Positions 53,301 to 64,000 of a stretch of 64,000 nt of DNA are shown piece after piece (the stretch's first letter is position 1; the number at the start of each line of letters is the position of its first letter). The notes beneath the pieces are model-generated. The model was not told where the DNA came from, did no database searches, and worked only from the letters and a program-made list of their open reading frames with translations. The position numbers were made by a program, and so were the translations under genes. Source of the stretch: Piscicola geometra (lineage: Eukaryota > Annelida > Clitellata > Hirudinida > Piscicolidae); NCBI GenBank assembly GCA_943735955.1, contig OX030957.1:5187801-5251800 (forward strand). Direction: 5' to 3'.

Positions 53301-56300
53301 AAACACAAAGCCATCACTGCTCTTTCAGGAGCCTTCTGTGCGTGGACATTCGACCTCCCCCCACACCACTTCCTCACTCTCGAACTCCTGGACTTCGAGT
53401 TGGACGTCAAGAAGAATGGTGCATGCGAAGACTTCTTGAAAATATCGGTTCACAATTTCTCATCTACTGCTGAAGCGCCGTGGAAAAAGCGCTTGTACCA
53501 CCCCGAAGAACGCAGTAGCTCTCTCAGCCAGCGGGAAACTAATTTATTTTCCGACTGCGGAGTGGTGGGGCATCAAGTGATCAAGGTGGTTTCCGACAAG
53601 GTCAAGATTCTTTTTAAGGCGAGTCTTCGAAGTTTCACTCAGAAAGGCTTCGCCATTCACTTTAAAGGTTTGTTGTCCTTTTAAGTATTTTTTTCCGTGT
53701 GTGCGCCAATTTTTTGAACAGCGCTGATTAATTTCTGGTATTTAGAGTTGTTATAAGATAGAGGTCAATGAATTAGTAATCACAAGCCCGTTAGAGATTG
53801 TATAATTATTTTTTTAATTTCTTAACTTTTATCATTATTTTTCTGCTTTATCTTTTTGGTTTTGACAAGTCCGATGAATGCGATGGGATAAGATCCCACA
53901 TCAAGCTGATATGCCTTCTTTTTACAGCCGGATGCTTTCTGTGGCGCTTACCTTATGCCTACACTCAAATTGTAGCTTAAACATAAGATAAGTTTTTTTT
54001 ATTAAATAAAGAAAATTAAATGATTAGAGTCGTTTTTATTAGACTTTTTAAAGTTTCATCATGAAACAAACTAAAATGAATTAAAGAACGCGAAAAGAAT
54101 GGAAATTCTTCGAGTGTAATTTGCATTCGGTATTTTGTTCTTTTAGATAACATATTACCATAGTTATATTGAAACTTTTACAAGTTTTTGCTTTAAATAA
54201 TTTATTTATTCCAATAATTTAACGATTTTTGGAACAATAAAGCATGGTTTCTGTTGTTCTCTGCACAATACCTCTTTGCTCGTAATAAATCTTCCACAAA
54301 TTTTGACAAATTAATTTTTAAAATGGAAGATTTATAAAAAATTATTTCATTAAATTATTGTTAAAAGAATACATTTTCAATGATAGGAGCTGTGCCGAAT
54401 ATTCAATTCGTATTCGAATCGGTTACCAATATTTGAAGATTATTAACTTTTTTGTCGATTTGATATTGAATATTTGAAAATTATTAGCTTTTTAGTTGAT
54501 TTGATATCGAATATTTGAAAATTAATAGGTTTTTATTCAAGCGAAATATTTCATCAGATTAAATACGAATAGTAAACCCGTGATAATTATTTAAAAATAA
54601 TTAATTAGTCGAGTTAGAGTTAGTCGATTTGTAAAACTTTTTTTTTATTTAAAGTTTTTATAATTTTAGAAATCAGCATAAAATGCGTTATAGTTGTTAT
54701 ACATTGTACACTATTATATAATAATTCGCATTTTTCTAATAGTTAGTTTGACTCTTCTTATTCAATTAAATAGTAAACCCGGTATTTCTCACAGCTCTTT
54801 TTATACAACTACCTGCTGTAAATTCATGAAACATTCAATTGCATGCAGATTACTGCTTTGATTCTAGCATTCAAATATGTGAGTTAGAGGTTTCAGAATG
54901 AAATAATATTATAAAACGTGGCTAAAAACTTTATCCGAATGAGTTTTGGATTTTTATAACTATGCCATGAGTATTGAAAAAAGGTTGTTGTTGTTGTTGT
55001 TTGTATCTTCGTCCTCAAAAGGCACTGCTTTCACAATTTATGCTGACTTCCAGATTTTTAGAGCAGAAAGAGTTATTTTCTCATTATTGCCTTGTGAAGT
55101 TCTTTGAATAAATTATAGTTTGTGATTTGTAGTTTGCATATCTTAAATATTAATTTATAGCCTAAACCTCTGAAGATTAGTGTATCTCAAAAACAATAAT
55201 TGCTAAGCATATGGATTTAAAAATTGTTTACAAAAATTATTTATAGAGTTAGCATTTCGAATTATATTTTTATTTCTCTAAAAGAGCACAATTTCAAAAA
55301 TTTAATAATTTTTAAATTCTACCAAGAGACTCGTTTTTAAACTTAAATGAACTTGTTGCATAAACAACGGACTTATTCAGTTCTGCACGACTCAGAGTGC
55401 GACAATGCTTCTTACGACATCTCCGAGCTGAAGTCGAGGCCTGATTTAAGGGTTTACTACTCCACCAAGCACCGCACCACCAACATATCCTGTCTACCTG
55501 GCTTTCGACTGGTCGTTTCATCCAACAAAAGTTTCCCCCTCCCCAGCGTTCACCACTCCTTCAGCGACCACTCTCCAAAAGCTTACTCTTCCACTCGATA
55601 CAACTCGAGCAACCGCCCTCTTTCTCCCGGTAATAAATTCTAAATTACTTCGCCTTGATAAATAGGCAGAAGCATGGCGGTGTGACGTATTATTAAACAA
55701 ATGAATGTGTTAATGCTTTAGTGCATAAAAATGCTATATATTACTCTTCTGAACTAATACAGCCATTTCGGAATGAGGAAATATTTAATGACAGTGCCAT
55801 ACTTTACATACATTCACTTCACGAAATAAAAACATTAAAAGGTTTTATTGAATCAATCAAGATAATGTGTACTACTACCTGAATAAAACCCCCGTTACTA
55901 ACTTTTCACTACCACCTCATCTCCAGAGTACCACATTCTACCAGAAGAATTTCTCCAATCCTTCCTTTCCACTCCCCTCCACTCTTCACACACATACATC
56001 ATTCTCCCGACCTCCTCTTCATTCTGCATTTCTCAATCTACTCTATTCAAATGTATAGGTGAGTTTACCAAAGTATAAATTTCTGATTTTGCAAAAGTAA
56101 TTCTTCAGCGCGCAATTGCCGGAAAATATATATTTAAAAAACAGCGCTTCTCGCATACAAAAAAGATTCACGATCGCTCACAAAATCTGAATATCGTTGC
56201 AAAACTGCGTCGGTATTTTGCGATAGGAAAAAGCTTGTAAAAGACTGAAGACTGATGTGGTACTTGAACCCACAGATATTGATGGCGATGAGACGACCAG

Positions 56301-59300
56301 CTCTTTATCATCGGAGGCCTTCAAGAAGACAGCGACTTTTGACCTGACGACATTAATTATAGGTTCGTCGATGGTTTATGAAAGCGTTTGGCGAAAGCGA
56401 TTGGGATATGCAGACTTTTGTGGTCGTTTACTCGTTTCGTATCTGCGGCACTTTTCAAATGCTTGTCTGAAATTCACTAAAGGTTGAGTTTCATAGAATG
56501 GGTTTACGACATTCATCGACTAACTTCGTAGTTAAAATCAAGTAGATTTTCTAAATTCCAAATCGAAGTGTTGCAAAAATAAGTGCAATAAGCATGGATG
56601 GATTAAGAAGCGATCTAGCGTGAAGTTTTCATCCATAAACGACTCCCATAAAGTAACACGGGAGTTTCAGTGAATTAAGTTATTGGCAAACGCAACCGGC
56701 ATTTCAACCTCTGGAGGGGTTCAAACAAGCGAGTGATCGAAGCACCGGAGTATATGAAACCATGAATACTAAATGGGATGGATTTGTGAATACAAGAACC
56801 TTCCAACCCCATCAGATTAGAGATGGAAATCAAAGTGAAATTGTTTAACTTAAAATTAAAAATTTCGAACCAAACTCAAACTAAACTTAAAGAAAACAAT
56901 TTGAACCCGAACTCGAACATTCTTAACTAAATTTAGAAATGAAATAGAAATTGAAAGTGTTATTGCATAAATAAAATATTCAATTTTTTTATTTTGTACA
57001 ATAAACTAAATAAAAAAAATAACAATTACAATATAATTTAAGAAAAACTTTTGTAAAAGAATTTGAACTGAATTCGAACTCTGTTAAATTGAACTCGAGC
57101 CGAATTCGGGTGTTTCAACCCAATCGAACTCAGACTATTACATTTGGGTTAGAATCCCACTTCTACTTTAGATGTCAATTATAAAGATAAACGAATGAAA
57201 AAATGAAGGAAATGATACTGGAGGAGTCTGTGGCGAAAAGCATCAAAGAGCGATTGTAAAGTGATTGCGAAGTACATCTGAGAATTTAAATGATCTAAAT
57301 AAAGAAGTTTTTTTTTTACAATTGAGAAAACTTGAAGTGTTTTTGAATTCAACAGTGCATTCAGTGTTCTCGGAAATAAATTTAAAATTCACGCTTCCAC
57401 CTCGGCGGATTTCAATGGCGAGGATTTCTTTGTTAGTAAATGACATTTTCTTTCGGAATACGCTTTGCTTTAATGGATAGTCTTCATCAGTAGAGTGGGT
57501 GTAAAGCAGGCGTGAATGCAAAGGCCGAGAGTGCAGAAAAGATAGCGTCTGAGATGCTATCTCGGAATATTCAACTTAGCGTCTGCCCTGCATACGTTAG
57601 CAATCCTTAGTATGCAGAGATATACTGCATGCCGGAATGCTTAAGTATTTTAGAGTCTTTTTTGTTCAGAATGGAAACTCTGAAAAATGGCGTCGGTGAT
57701 TCAAAGAATGTATGAATGATTTAGGCATATACTATGTGAGTTTTTCAATGTGGTAGATAATGTGCAATATTATAAGATAGGTCTTTTTTTAGAAATATTC
57801 AGTAAATGAGTTAAAAAAACTCAAAAATAAGCAAATAAAATGGTCTAAGAGTGAGTGTGTAAAGGTTTAAACAAAGAAATTATGTGATATGTAAGGCATT
57901 CTTATCCGATTCTGTTCAATAAGTTCCAATTCACTTTTTTTATTCCGCTTAAAAGCCTTTAGTTTCAACATTTTCTTTCTTCATCACCACATCCATGGAT
58001 TTCTATCTCATCGTGGTGGTCATCAGCATATGAACTCATTTCCTTTATGAAAAGAATGAACTATTGAATGAGGCCTAAAACAAATATACATTTCTGGGTT
58101 GTCTTGGAGATACTGTAGGAATCTCCTCAATCTCGTCGTTCAGCCTTACAAATATTTCGTGAGGTTTCTTCAGCTTTTTAAACCGAGTTTTTCATCCTAA
58201 CGTGAAATAAACTTTTTGCAAAAATTATTTTAAAAGTTTTGAAATTTCCTTGTTAATTCGGATTTAATTAACCTTGAATAATTCCACACACCATCGTAGA
58301 GCATCGTTGCTAGACTGTGAATTCCAAGATATGAACTTTATTGCTCTTTTACACATTGAGTCTGACATTACGACTGCAATAGAATTTATTCATCATACCC
58401 ATACACCTCCAAATGACTTTTATCTTAATTCGCTTCCCACCGACTACCATAAACATCTCACAAGCAAGCGTAAGACATTTTTATGCAAATTTGTGTCGCT
58501 TTAAAAATTGTTGTTAACTATTTTTTTTAAAGTTTATGACAATAATGAAAACTTTGAAACGATGTTTTTTAAACCTTTTTGTGTGCATAAATTTAATAGA
58601 CTTTTCATTAAATCTTGCAATGCAGACTAAATCAGTTTGAATAATTAGTTGATGTAAAACTTGTTTCGACTCGAAATTACCTCGAAACGAATTTGCATGA
58701 TGAGAAGTTGTGGAGGTTTGCGTGTGTGAGTATCTCACTGGAAGATGTCAATGTTGCCTGGGTCAATACTGAAAGGCTCGAGAAACGTAATTCAATAAGC
58801 AGCACGCACGCTCGATTGTGGATTAAAAATAAATTGATGCCTTGCTCTGGTTTTCTTTACAAGTACTCCATAGCTCGTCCATACTCCAGAATCTATAATT
58901 TATAATCTATTTGAAATTTTAAACATGCTTTTCAATCAACCCAAAATCCTCCCATTATATCTTCTTGGAAATATTTAGAATCATGACTAGAAAATTCTTT
59001 TCGACAAATAAAAGACGCGGTCTTAAAGACACTTGCTGGGAGTAGATAACCGATGTGAACATTAAAGGGAGCATTCTTAAAAGTTCCGTGTGGTCATGCA
59101 TTATGGCAGACATTAAAGACACCGCAGTGACTTCGATAATGTCCCTGGCACAGCTCATCCCGTTTTATTCGTACTTTTAATTTAGAGTTCTTTTCATTCA
59201 AAAAGCTCACATTTAGTGAATAGTTTGTAGAGCTTTTAGGTTTTTAGACTTTTTTCTACAAAATGTAACTTTTTTCCCTAACAATTATCTCAAAAATCAT

Positions 59301-60598
59301 TATCTCAAAAAGACTATATTCTTAAAGAATTCTCGTTTACAAAGCATAGTGGAATAAGAAAACGTGTTTGATTTTTTGATCGTCTGTTCTCTTTAGAAGT
59401 AATTAAAAATATAAGTTTTTGGGGATGAATAGTTTGCCAAGTTTTAATGGGAAAAGAAATATTGATCGCTCATATGAACTAAAAACTTTAAAAAAAATAT
59501 TTTAAGATAGTCATATATTGTAATAATTTCATAAAATTGATTGTCTTATGATACGATTAAATTATTATTTTATTTAAATGAAACTTTTTTATATTTATAA
59601 CTTAAGTGGAAAAAAGTTTTTTTTAAAAACCTAAATATGTGAATATGAAGTTTTTAAAAATATTAATGTTCTTTTTTAATAACTTTAAAAGTAATCAAGT
59701 AAAAAACTGAATCAGAAGGTTTTTATTCAATAATCGAGCCAAATTATCCAATTTCATTGAATATTTAATTAAAGTATTTCCGTGTACAGAGTATGCTTTT
59801 GAATACTTTATGTGATATTATAATACACAAAAAGTCATACATTTCAAGCAAACAAATAAAAAACTAATTGCTGAAATTGATAATTTTGTGAAAATTCCTC
59901 TATTGCTTAAACTCAAGAATTTCAGTTTCTCCCCATTGAAACACACAGGCATAGTGTTGTGGCTTCTGATGACGGTTTGCATCTTTAGCGTGGTTCTCTT
60001 GGTCTACTTGAAGATTAACTGGTGAGTTTAATCAATCCCAAATTATTTCAAACAGTTTTTTCTAACTTTAATATTTTTATTTCATTAAGTTTTATTGAAG
60101 AAATATAAATTGACCCAACAACGGGAATATTCTTTTGACTTTTGTTTTGTGTTCATTAATCACGATCGGCTCTACAAGCCTTCAAGAAGACCCCATCAAT
60201 TCGCTCACTTCCTCAATCAATCTACCAACTTAGATACCAATTAATTCATAAATCAAGTCGTGTCTTTCTTTATTTTCAGGTTTCAGCAACTCAACCCGCT
60301 GAGATTGAAAAGGCTGTCGTGTAGGAAAAGGCACAGTGAGTGCTTTGAAGCGGAGAAGACCAATATTCTAAACTTAAATGATGTTTTCAGCACAGCCATC
60401 CCACCAGGCTTGTACCAAAAAGCACCAATTACACCAAACCACTTCCAAAAAACACAAAGTACGCCCAGCCATAATCAAAACTCCACACCCAGCCATAAAC
60501 ATCACACTGAACAAGTCACAGAGAGCGAGAACACAGTAATCCTGTTTTGTCCACAATGCAATAAAACGCAGCAATTAACAGGCCGTTTCATTTATTAA
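47336..60598 (+). CDS. SUEL-lectin/CUB single-pass membrane protein (5'-incomplete gene model)
   Basis: Exons: 47336-47362 (tentative), 47674-47922, 48526-48621, 51758-51859, 53329-53667, 55381-55629, 55927-56058, 56276-56482, 58302-58469, 59949-60021, 60280-60598. About 645 codons from 47674. All introns between the extracellular exons are phase 1, typical of shuffled extracellular modules; only the TM-tail junction is phase 2. Order: SUEL/galactose-binding lectin (as in latrophilin and EVA-1), one CUB domain, about 220 unrecognised residues with scattered Cys, one hydrophobic helix, and a 105-residue cytoplasmic tail. SUEL domains bind galactose/rhamnose-type sugars or protein partners; CUB domains mediate extracellular protein contacts. 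A surface receptor or adhesion role is inferred. No named family with this architecture comes to mind. The signal peptide is missing from the model. Confidence 0.82.
47674..47922 (+). CDS. Lectin/CUB gene exon: SUEL lectin domain, first part
   Basis: Starts FRWKSLPTQRQLDDSKSSKL; the domain begins at SFCLNDQLSLLCPDDYILLF and continues VARFGLNDSQLASKC and SCSTDVTILINKQCSG. Cys spacing and the L-x-C-P...I...A-x-(Y/F)G pattern match the SUEL/Gal_Lectin fold. The usual YGR is RFG here. Phase 1 at both ends. Confidence 0.88.
48526..48621 (+). CDS. Lectin/CUB gene exon: SUEL lectin domain, second part
   Basis: Encodes SQRCHLTVDNDSFGDPCNDE then EFLSVQYFCAP. The RC-x-L/V...FGDPC...L-x-V-x-Y-x-C signature is the C-terminal half of SUEL lectins (latrophilin FPDPCPGTYKYLEVQYDC). 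Phase 1 at both ends. Confidence 0.92.
48622..51757 (+). other. Intron between lectin and CUB exons
   Basis: 3.1 kb AT-rich sequence. A small open frame around 50021-50218 has no recognisable domain. No repeat family was recognised. Confidence 0.6.
51758..51859 (+). CDS. Lectin/CUB gene exon: CUB domain start
   Basis: Encodes VDMLDARCASLVNSEVKATE then GFVTSPNYPKHYYA. The C...G-x-(I/V)-x-SPNYPxxY motif is the CUB N-terminal signature. Acceptor AACAACAG, donor GTGATT; phase 1 at both ends. Confidence 0.92.
51870..52105. repeat. (ATGTATGCGTGG)n and (TGAATGAATGGT)n minisatellite after a donor
   Basis: Twelve-base units start within 30 bp of the CUB-exon donor, followed by TTGATTGGATGG/TGAATGAATG units. 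G-containing, C-poor on the transcribed-RNA strand, like the tracts after RASGEF1 donors. Confidence 0.9.
52665..52895 (-). mobile_element. tRNA-derived SINE (family A)
   Basis: On the - strand the head reads GAACGGGTGGCCGAGTGGTT (A box) with B box GGGTTCGATTCC (complement of 52818-52830), spaced as in a Ser/Leu-type tRNA. A non-tRNA body follows (CCTAGTAGCCTACATTTCTT, then CTAAGTCCCGTGAACAG, to about 52665). The 5' and 3' acceptor halves do not pair, so it is not a working tRNA gene. A related, older copy lies at 4365-4465. Confidence 0.75.
53329..53667 (+). CDS. Lectin/CUB gene exon: CUB domain body
   Basis: Encodes AFCAWTFDLPPHHFLTLELL then DFELDVKKNGACEDFLKISV, later FSDCGVVGHQVIKVVSDKV and KGFAIHFK. 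The C-x-W-x-(I/F)...L-x-x-x-D-F-x-L...C-x-D-x-L-x-(I/V)...CG...V-x-(I/F)...GFxxxF pattern is a full CUB core with four Cys. Phase 1 at both ends. Confidence 0.94.
54387..54797. mobile_element. Candidate MITE, 411 bp
   Basis: GAGCTGTG at 54387-54394 and its complement CACAGCTC at 54790-54797 bound the segment. Inside are 41-bp tandem units (ATATTTGAAAATTATTAGCT..., about 54430-54535) and two direct copies of AATAGTAAACCCG (54568-54580 and 54769-54781). AT-rich, no coding capacity, inside an intron. No clear target duplication was seen. Confidence 0.6.
55381..55629 (+). CDS. Lectin/CUB gene exon: extracellular, unrecognised
   Basis: Completes Val and encodes LHDSECDNASYDISELKSRP, then TTNISCLPGFRLVVSSNKSF, then Ser/Pro-rich sequence. 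NISCLPGFRLV resembles one half of a sushi/CCP module, but the rest of the module is missing. Contains N-x-S/T sites. Acceptor TTATTCAG, donor GTAATA; phase 1 at both ends. Confidence 0.75.
55927..56058 (+). CDS. Lectin/CUB gene exon: extracellular, unrecognised
   Basis: Encodes EYHILPEEFLQSFLSTPLHS then SHTYIILPTSSSFCISQSTL and FKCI. Two Cys. Acceptor CATCTCCAG, donor GTGAGT; phase 1 at both ends. No homology recognised, so the support is from splice signals and phase. Confidence 0.65.
   Translation, partial: STTFYQKNFSNPSFPLPSTLHTHTSFSRPPLHSAFLNLLYSNV
56276..56482 (+). CDS. Lectin/CUB gene exon: extracellular, two possible donors
   Basis: Reads IDGDETTSSLSSEAFKKTAT then FDLTTLIIGSSMVYESVWRK and RLGYADFCGRLLVSYLRHF. 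Acceptor CCCACAG. Two phase-1 donors exist, GTTCGT at 56363 and GTTGAG at 56483; the frame stays open to the second, and the base composition is exon-like throughout, so the longer form is given. The FCG-x-LLVSY part recalls the second half of a CUB domain, but weakly. Confidence 0.6.
56483..58301 (+). other. Intron of the lectin/CUB gene
   Basis: 1.8 kb. A 92-codon - strand open frame at 57243-57521 has no recognisable feature. No repeat recognised. Confidence 0.5.
58302..58469 (+). CDS. Lectin/CUB gene exon: juxtamembrane extracellular
   Basis: Encodes ASLLDCEFQDMNFIALLHIE then SDITTAIEFIHHTHTPPNDF and YLNSLPTDYHKHLTSK. Acceptor at GTAGAG (not GTAG two bases earlier) keeps phase 1; donor GTAAGA, phase 1. 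No known domain. Confidence 0.65.
59949..60021 (+). CDS. Lectin/CUB gene exon: transmembrane helix
   Basis: Encodes (R)IVLWLLMTVCIFSVVLLVYL then KIN and TG of Trp. A 20-residue hydrophobic stretch bounded by basic residues. Acceptor CACACAG, donor GTGAGT; phase 1 in, phase 2 out. Confidence 0.88.
60280..60598 (+). CDS. Lectin/CUB gene last exon: cytoplasmic tail
   Basis: Completes Trp, then FQQLNPLRLKRLSCRKRHSE: a basic juxtamembrane stop-transfer segment. The following tail is Ser/Thr/Pro/His-rich and ends ILFCPQCNKTQQLTGRFIY and TAA. The CPQC pair near the end might bind metal, but only two Cys are present. Acceptor TATTTTCAG. Confidence 0.88.
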
Positions 60599-63500
60599 GC
60601 CACGTCAAATATCTGAATCTTCAGTGTTTTTTATATTCTGTTTCATCATCATCTTCAAAACTATCATCATCACAATCATTATAATCATCATAATCATCAT
60701 CATCATCATCATCATCGTTATCATCATCATCATCATCATAATCATCGTTATCATCATCATCATCATCATAATCATCATCATCATTATACTTTATTTTTTC
60801 TCATTGTTGTTTTAAACTTCATCATCATTTACAACATTGTAATATATTTCCCTGAACTCATCATTCTAAAGCCCACATTTGCCACAATGATCTCTCCAGA
60901 AATATATTGAAAACATTTCAATAATATTAATCCGTTTCATCTATCGTTCGGCATTAACCATTTTTTCCATTCTCCGTCACACTTTCCTATTAGTTGACAT
61001 TTCATCACTCAACATCATTTACCCATCAATTTCACGAAACCTGTCTTGATATACAGTGTTCAAAATTTTCTGCTTCAACTGCTCTCTATACATCATCCTC
61101 ATCCCTAACATTCCTACGTGAATTTGCATTAATTCATTACTCTACGAATGAATGAAGATATTAATAATTTCGTTTTTATCGGGTTTTGTTTGTTTTGTTG
61201 ATGCTTCTAGCTCTGTTCCATTCATGCATAGGCATTTTGTTCTCTCATGTAACGACGTAACATTTTACGCGCAGCGACATCAATATGGTCATTAATTGTG
61301 CGTTGACGTACTCTCTTCACTTATTTCAGGCGAAAATAAATAACCAGGTTTTTTCGTTGGAAATAAATTTTCATTTTGCTATACAAAGATGTTCAGAAAA
61401 ACGTGTGTATTTGGGATAATTCGCATATTAAAAGAATCTTATTAGTAGCATCTTCAAAGAAACAATTTCAGTTTATTTTAATTTTTCCAATAAAAATAAA
61501 ACACAATTCTCAAATAGTGGTATTGAAGGATTAAAGACGTGTTCAACGCTGTGTACACAAGCTGAAATCTTGCACGTTTGCGATTCAAAGTGTGTTTTGT
61601 CCTCATCAAACAGGCCAAAAAGAAAGCACTTCAAACAATATAAAGAACCCCCTATTGAATTTATATAATGAGACTATGAATATAAAAGTTTACAACATGC
61701 ATTTGTTTTTATTAAAAAAATAAAGTATGAAAAATCGTTGATTAAAGTTTTATTCTTGGACAATTTTCCTTCGAAATGCTCTTCATGGAGCATAGAAAAA
61801 CGCGTTCAATAAACTTTAAAAAATGAGTATTAAAATTTAATTGTTCTAATTTTAATTTTCAAAACTACACTTGCGAGACATTCGTATGGATGAGAGTATT
61901 TCAAAAAACTTTTTTAATTATTCGTTGTAAATAGTAATATTTATTAATGATACATTTCCTCGGGCTAGAAAATAAGAATAAAATGTGAAACTTTTGAAAA
62001 ATAAAAACTATTTCAAGCTTATCATTATATTAATGTCAATAATTTAGTTTTTAAGCATGAACTGAAAAAATTAAGTTAATTATTAGCGAGCTTTTCTAAA
62101 TTATCAGTGTCGAGAGCGGCCCAGCTTTATGTTTTCATACCATGCCTCGAAACTATTTAATTTTGACTTTTATAACTTGGGGATTATCATTACGGCCCTA
62201 AACAATATCTTTTTCCTATCTTGTGAAAGAATCCTTCTAAAGCATATTATGGTTTGATTAACAAAGCTTTCGATATTTAAAATTGAGTGTTAAATCGAAT
62301 ACTTTCTATAAAGCTAATCTTCTTTAAAAACTTAACACTAAGGTGGCAACGGGTCTAAATCTCAGGACCCATACACCTAGCAACAGAACCCTGGTATTAC
62401 TCGAATTCCAGGATCAAAAACTCCATTTTAAATCAAGCGTGAATTGAAAAAAATATTTAATACGCCGGTTTAAACAAGCTATAAAGATAATTGTATTTTT
62501 CTAATTTACCTCTAATCTATTTTTTTTCTTCACATTTTGAACATTCGAGTCTAATAATTTTCGGGGTACACGATTGGTACTTAATATAAAACATAAGGAG
62601 TTCGTTATGTGTTTTGATTTCAAAGTAAATAAATTATTTAAAAAAGTATTTGAAAAAGTTAACAAATTTTTAACCTTTATTTAAACTTGATTATCAGCTT
62701 AGAAGCCCACTAATTCTGAGTTTCCAGAACTCAGTGAACCTGATATTTAAAAGAAAGTTCTTTATATAAATTTGACTTTTTCTAAACTGAAAAATGAAAA
62801 TAAAACCTAGTTCTGCCTTTTTTGAATAAACAATCAAAGGTTCCGATTTCACACGCTCCCATAGTAACCGTTTAATTAGCTACGTTTATGGTGACATTTG
62901 TTGCGATGGTTTAGAGTTAAAGCAATGACTTTCGGATTAAACATGATTTTGATAATTATTTCATAAATAGATGTTGAAAAAGGGTGAGTGGCGAGTAAGA
63001 TGATTATAATGACTCTTGCATATTTTAATAATCCTTTTTTACATGAAATGTTTCGAAATTGGCAACAGTAGCATAAAAGTGTCACACTGTCAAATAATAA
63101 AAAATTCATGTATGTGGATTAAACTTGGATGTGACCAGAGCTTAAAGCAATAGCGCCAAGAAGGTATTCATTATAACGCTCGAAACACAGGTGTGTGTTA
63201 TTGAAATGTTTAATTCATTTAATTTTACGGCACCCAGCATACCTTTCGCATTCGCCGCAAATCAACACTGACGTGCGGCGGGTTTTTAAAGCGATGTTGA
63301 CTTTAAGACCTAGTGTTTTAAGGATCTTTGTTGAATTGTTATGCAATCTTTTGTTTAAAAAATAAGACACAATGTTCTTATTAAATTACTTATGTTAACA
63401 CTGGATAATCTAAAGTTGATCCTAATGGGAGGTAGGTTATAATCAATGCACTGAACAGTCAATTTGCAAGCACAATAGTTCCTCTATGATCGTACTTTCA

Positions 63501-64000
63501 AAGGCAGGCTGTCAGAGCAGGATTTCTCAAGTACTTTGAATATTAGCATAGCAGAGATTAGAAGAGTTTAGACGTCAGGTGCGCGTGCATAACTCTACCT
63601 CGACTTACGATCAGATTCTACAACAGTTTCACAAATCAACTTATACATTTTAATACACCATTTTATTTTTCTAAAAAAAGCCGCTCACTAAAAATCTTGG
63701 TTGTTCTCGCTTGGAGACCCCCGCCTTCATACAAACATATACCCATACATTTATAAGTAGTTTGATTGGCCGAGCGTTAATATATGCATGACTTTGATTG
63801 GTCACTACTTGTGTAAAAACATGACTAAAACATATATTACGCAGCTTTAAGATTAACATTTTATAGCTAACGGCACTGTTTATTTACTAATATCAGCTGA
63901 TGTATGTAAGACATGAAAATAATGATAAATAAAGGCGGCCATTTTTTTTAATCTTTCGGCAACTATTTGATACGAGATATATCGTAAAATGAACAAGAAT
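60599..64000. other. 3' flank of the lectin/CUB gene
   Basis: Contains an (ATC)n microsatellite (60640-60785), a candidate AATAAA at 61335-61340, and then AT-rich sequence without supported exons or recognised repeats to the window end. Confidence 0.5.
60640..60785. repeat. (ATC)n microsatellite
   Basis: Imperfect ATC/ATT trinucleotide array in the presumed 3' UTR of the lectin/CUB gene; the poly-Ile frame is an artefact. Confidence 0.95.

Noticed and set aside
53866..53990. FDKSDECDG as an LDL-receptor class A module, or a small exon after TTTTTACAG at 53927
   Set aside because: The required phase gives a stop or an unrelated peptide, the module's other Cys are missing, and the CUB exon joins 55381 directly in phase.
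58690..58760. Cys-rich reading (VEVCVCEYLTGRCQCC) as an extra exon of the lectin/CUB gene
   Set aside because: The acceptor has no pyrimidine tract, the donor is poor, and no family match.

Overview
The window is nuclear DNA from an animal, probably an invertebrate; the phylum cannot be fixed from the sequence. It is AT-rich, full of microsatellites, minisatellites and degraded transposons, and its genes are split into short exons with GT-AG introns. Three genes were found by assembling exons by hand from splice signals, reading phase and remembered family sequences. All three lie on the + strand, head to tail. No search or alignment program was run.

(1) About 5.1-14.5 kb: a RASGEF1-family Ras/Rap guanine-nucleotide exchange factor, missing its first exon(s). 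Fourteen exons carry part of the RasGEF_N region and essentially the whole RasGEF catalytic domain. Most of its introns are filled with strand-asymmetric simple repeats: C-rich tracts before acceptors and G-rich tracts after donors. Some of these tracts are perfectly complementary across an exon.

(2) 19.7-40.3 kb: a complete Caskin-like synaptic scaffold. Its 16 exons are all phase-compatible and give a predicted 1,428 residues: six ankyrin repeats, two SAM domains, a 2.7-kb single exon coding an Asn/Gln-rich tail, and a short C-terminal motif like the Caskin C-terminus. The SH3 domain and the CASK-binding Trp motif of vertebrate Caskin were not found.

(3) About 47.3-60.6 kb: a single-pass membrane protein with a SUEL/galactose-binding-lectin domain, a CUB domain, about 220 extracellular residues that I do not recognise, one transmembrane helix and a cytoplasmic tail of about 105 residues. 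Every intron between its extracellular exons is phase 1. Its signal-peptide exon was not found.

Between and inside the genes: a 1,571-bp hAT-type transposon with perfect 12-bp inverted ends and an 8-bp target duplication, sitting inside a (TATC)n array (1607-3177); a degraded LINE reverse transcriptase on the - strand (about 15.96-16.62 kb); tRNA-derived SINE-like copies at about 4.4, 21.4 and 52.8 kb; a probable MITE (54387-54797); two long (CA)n tracts; and several tandem repeats. RASGEF1 is an intracellular signalling exchange factor and Caskin a membrane-associated scaffold. The lectin/CUB protein looks like a cell-surface receptor or adhesion molecule. Nothing in the sequence shows that the three act together.
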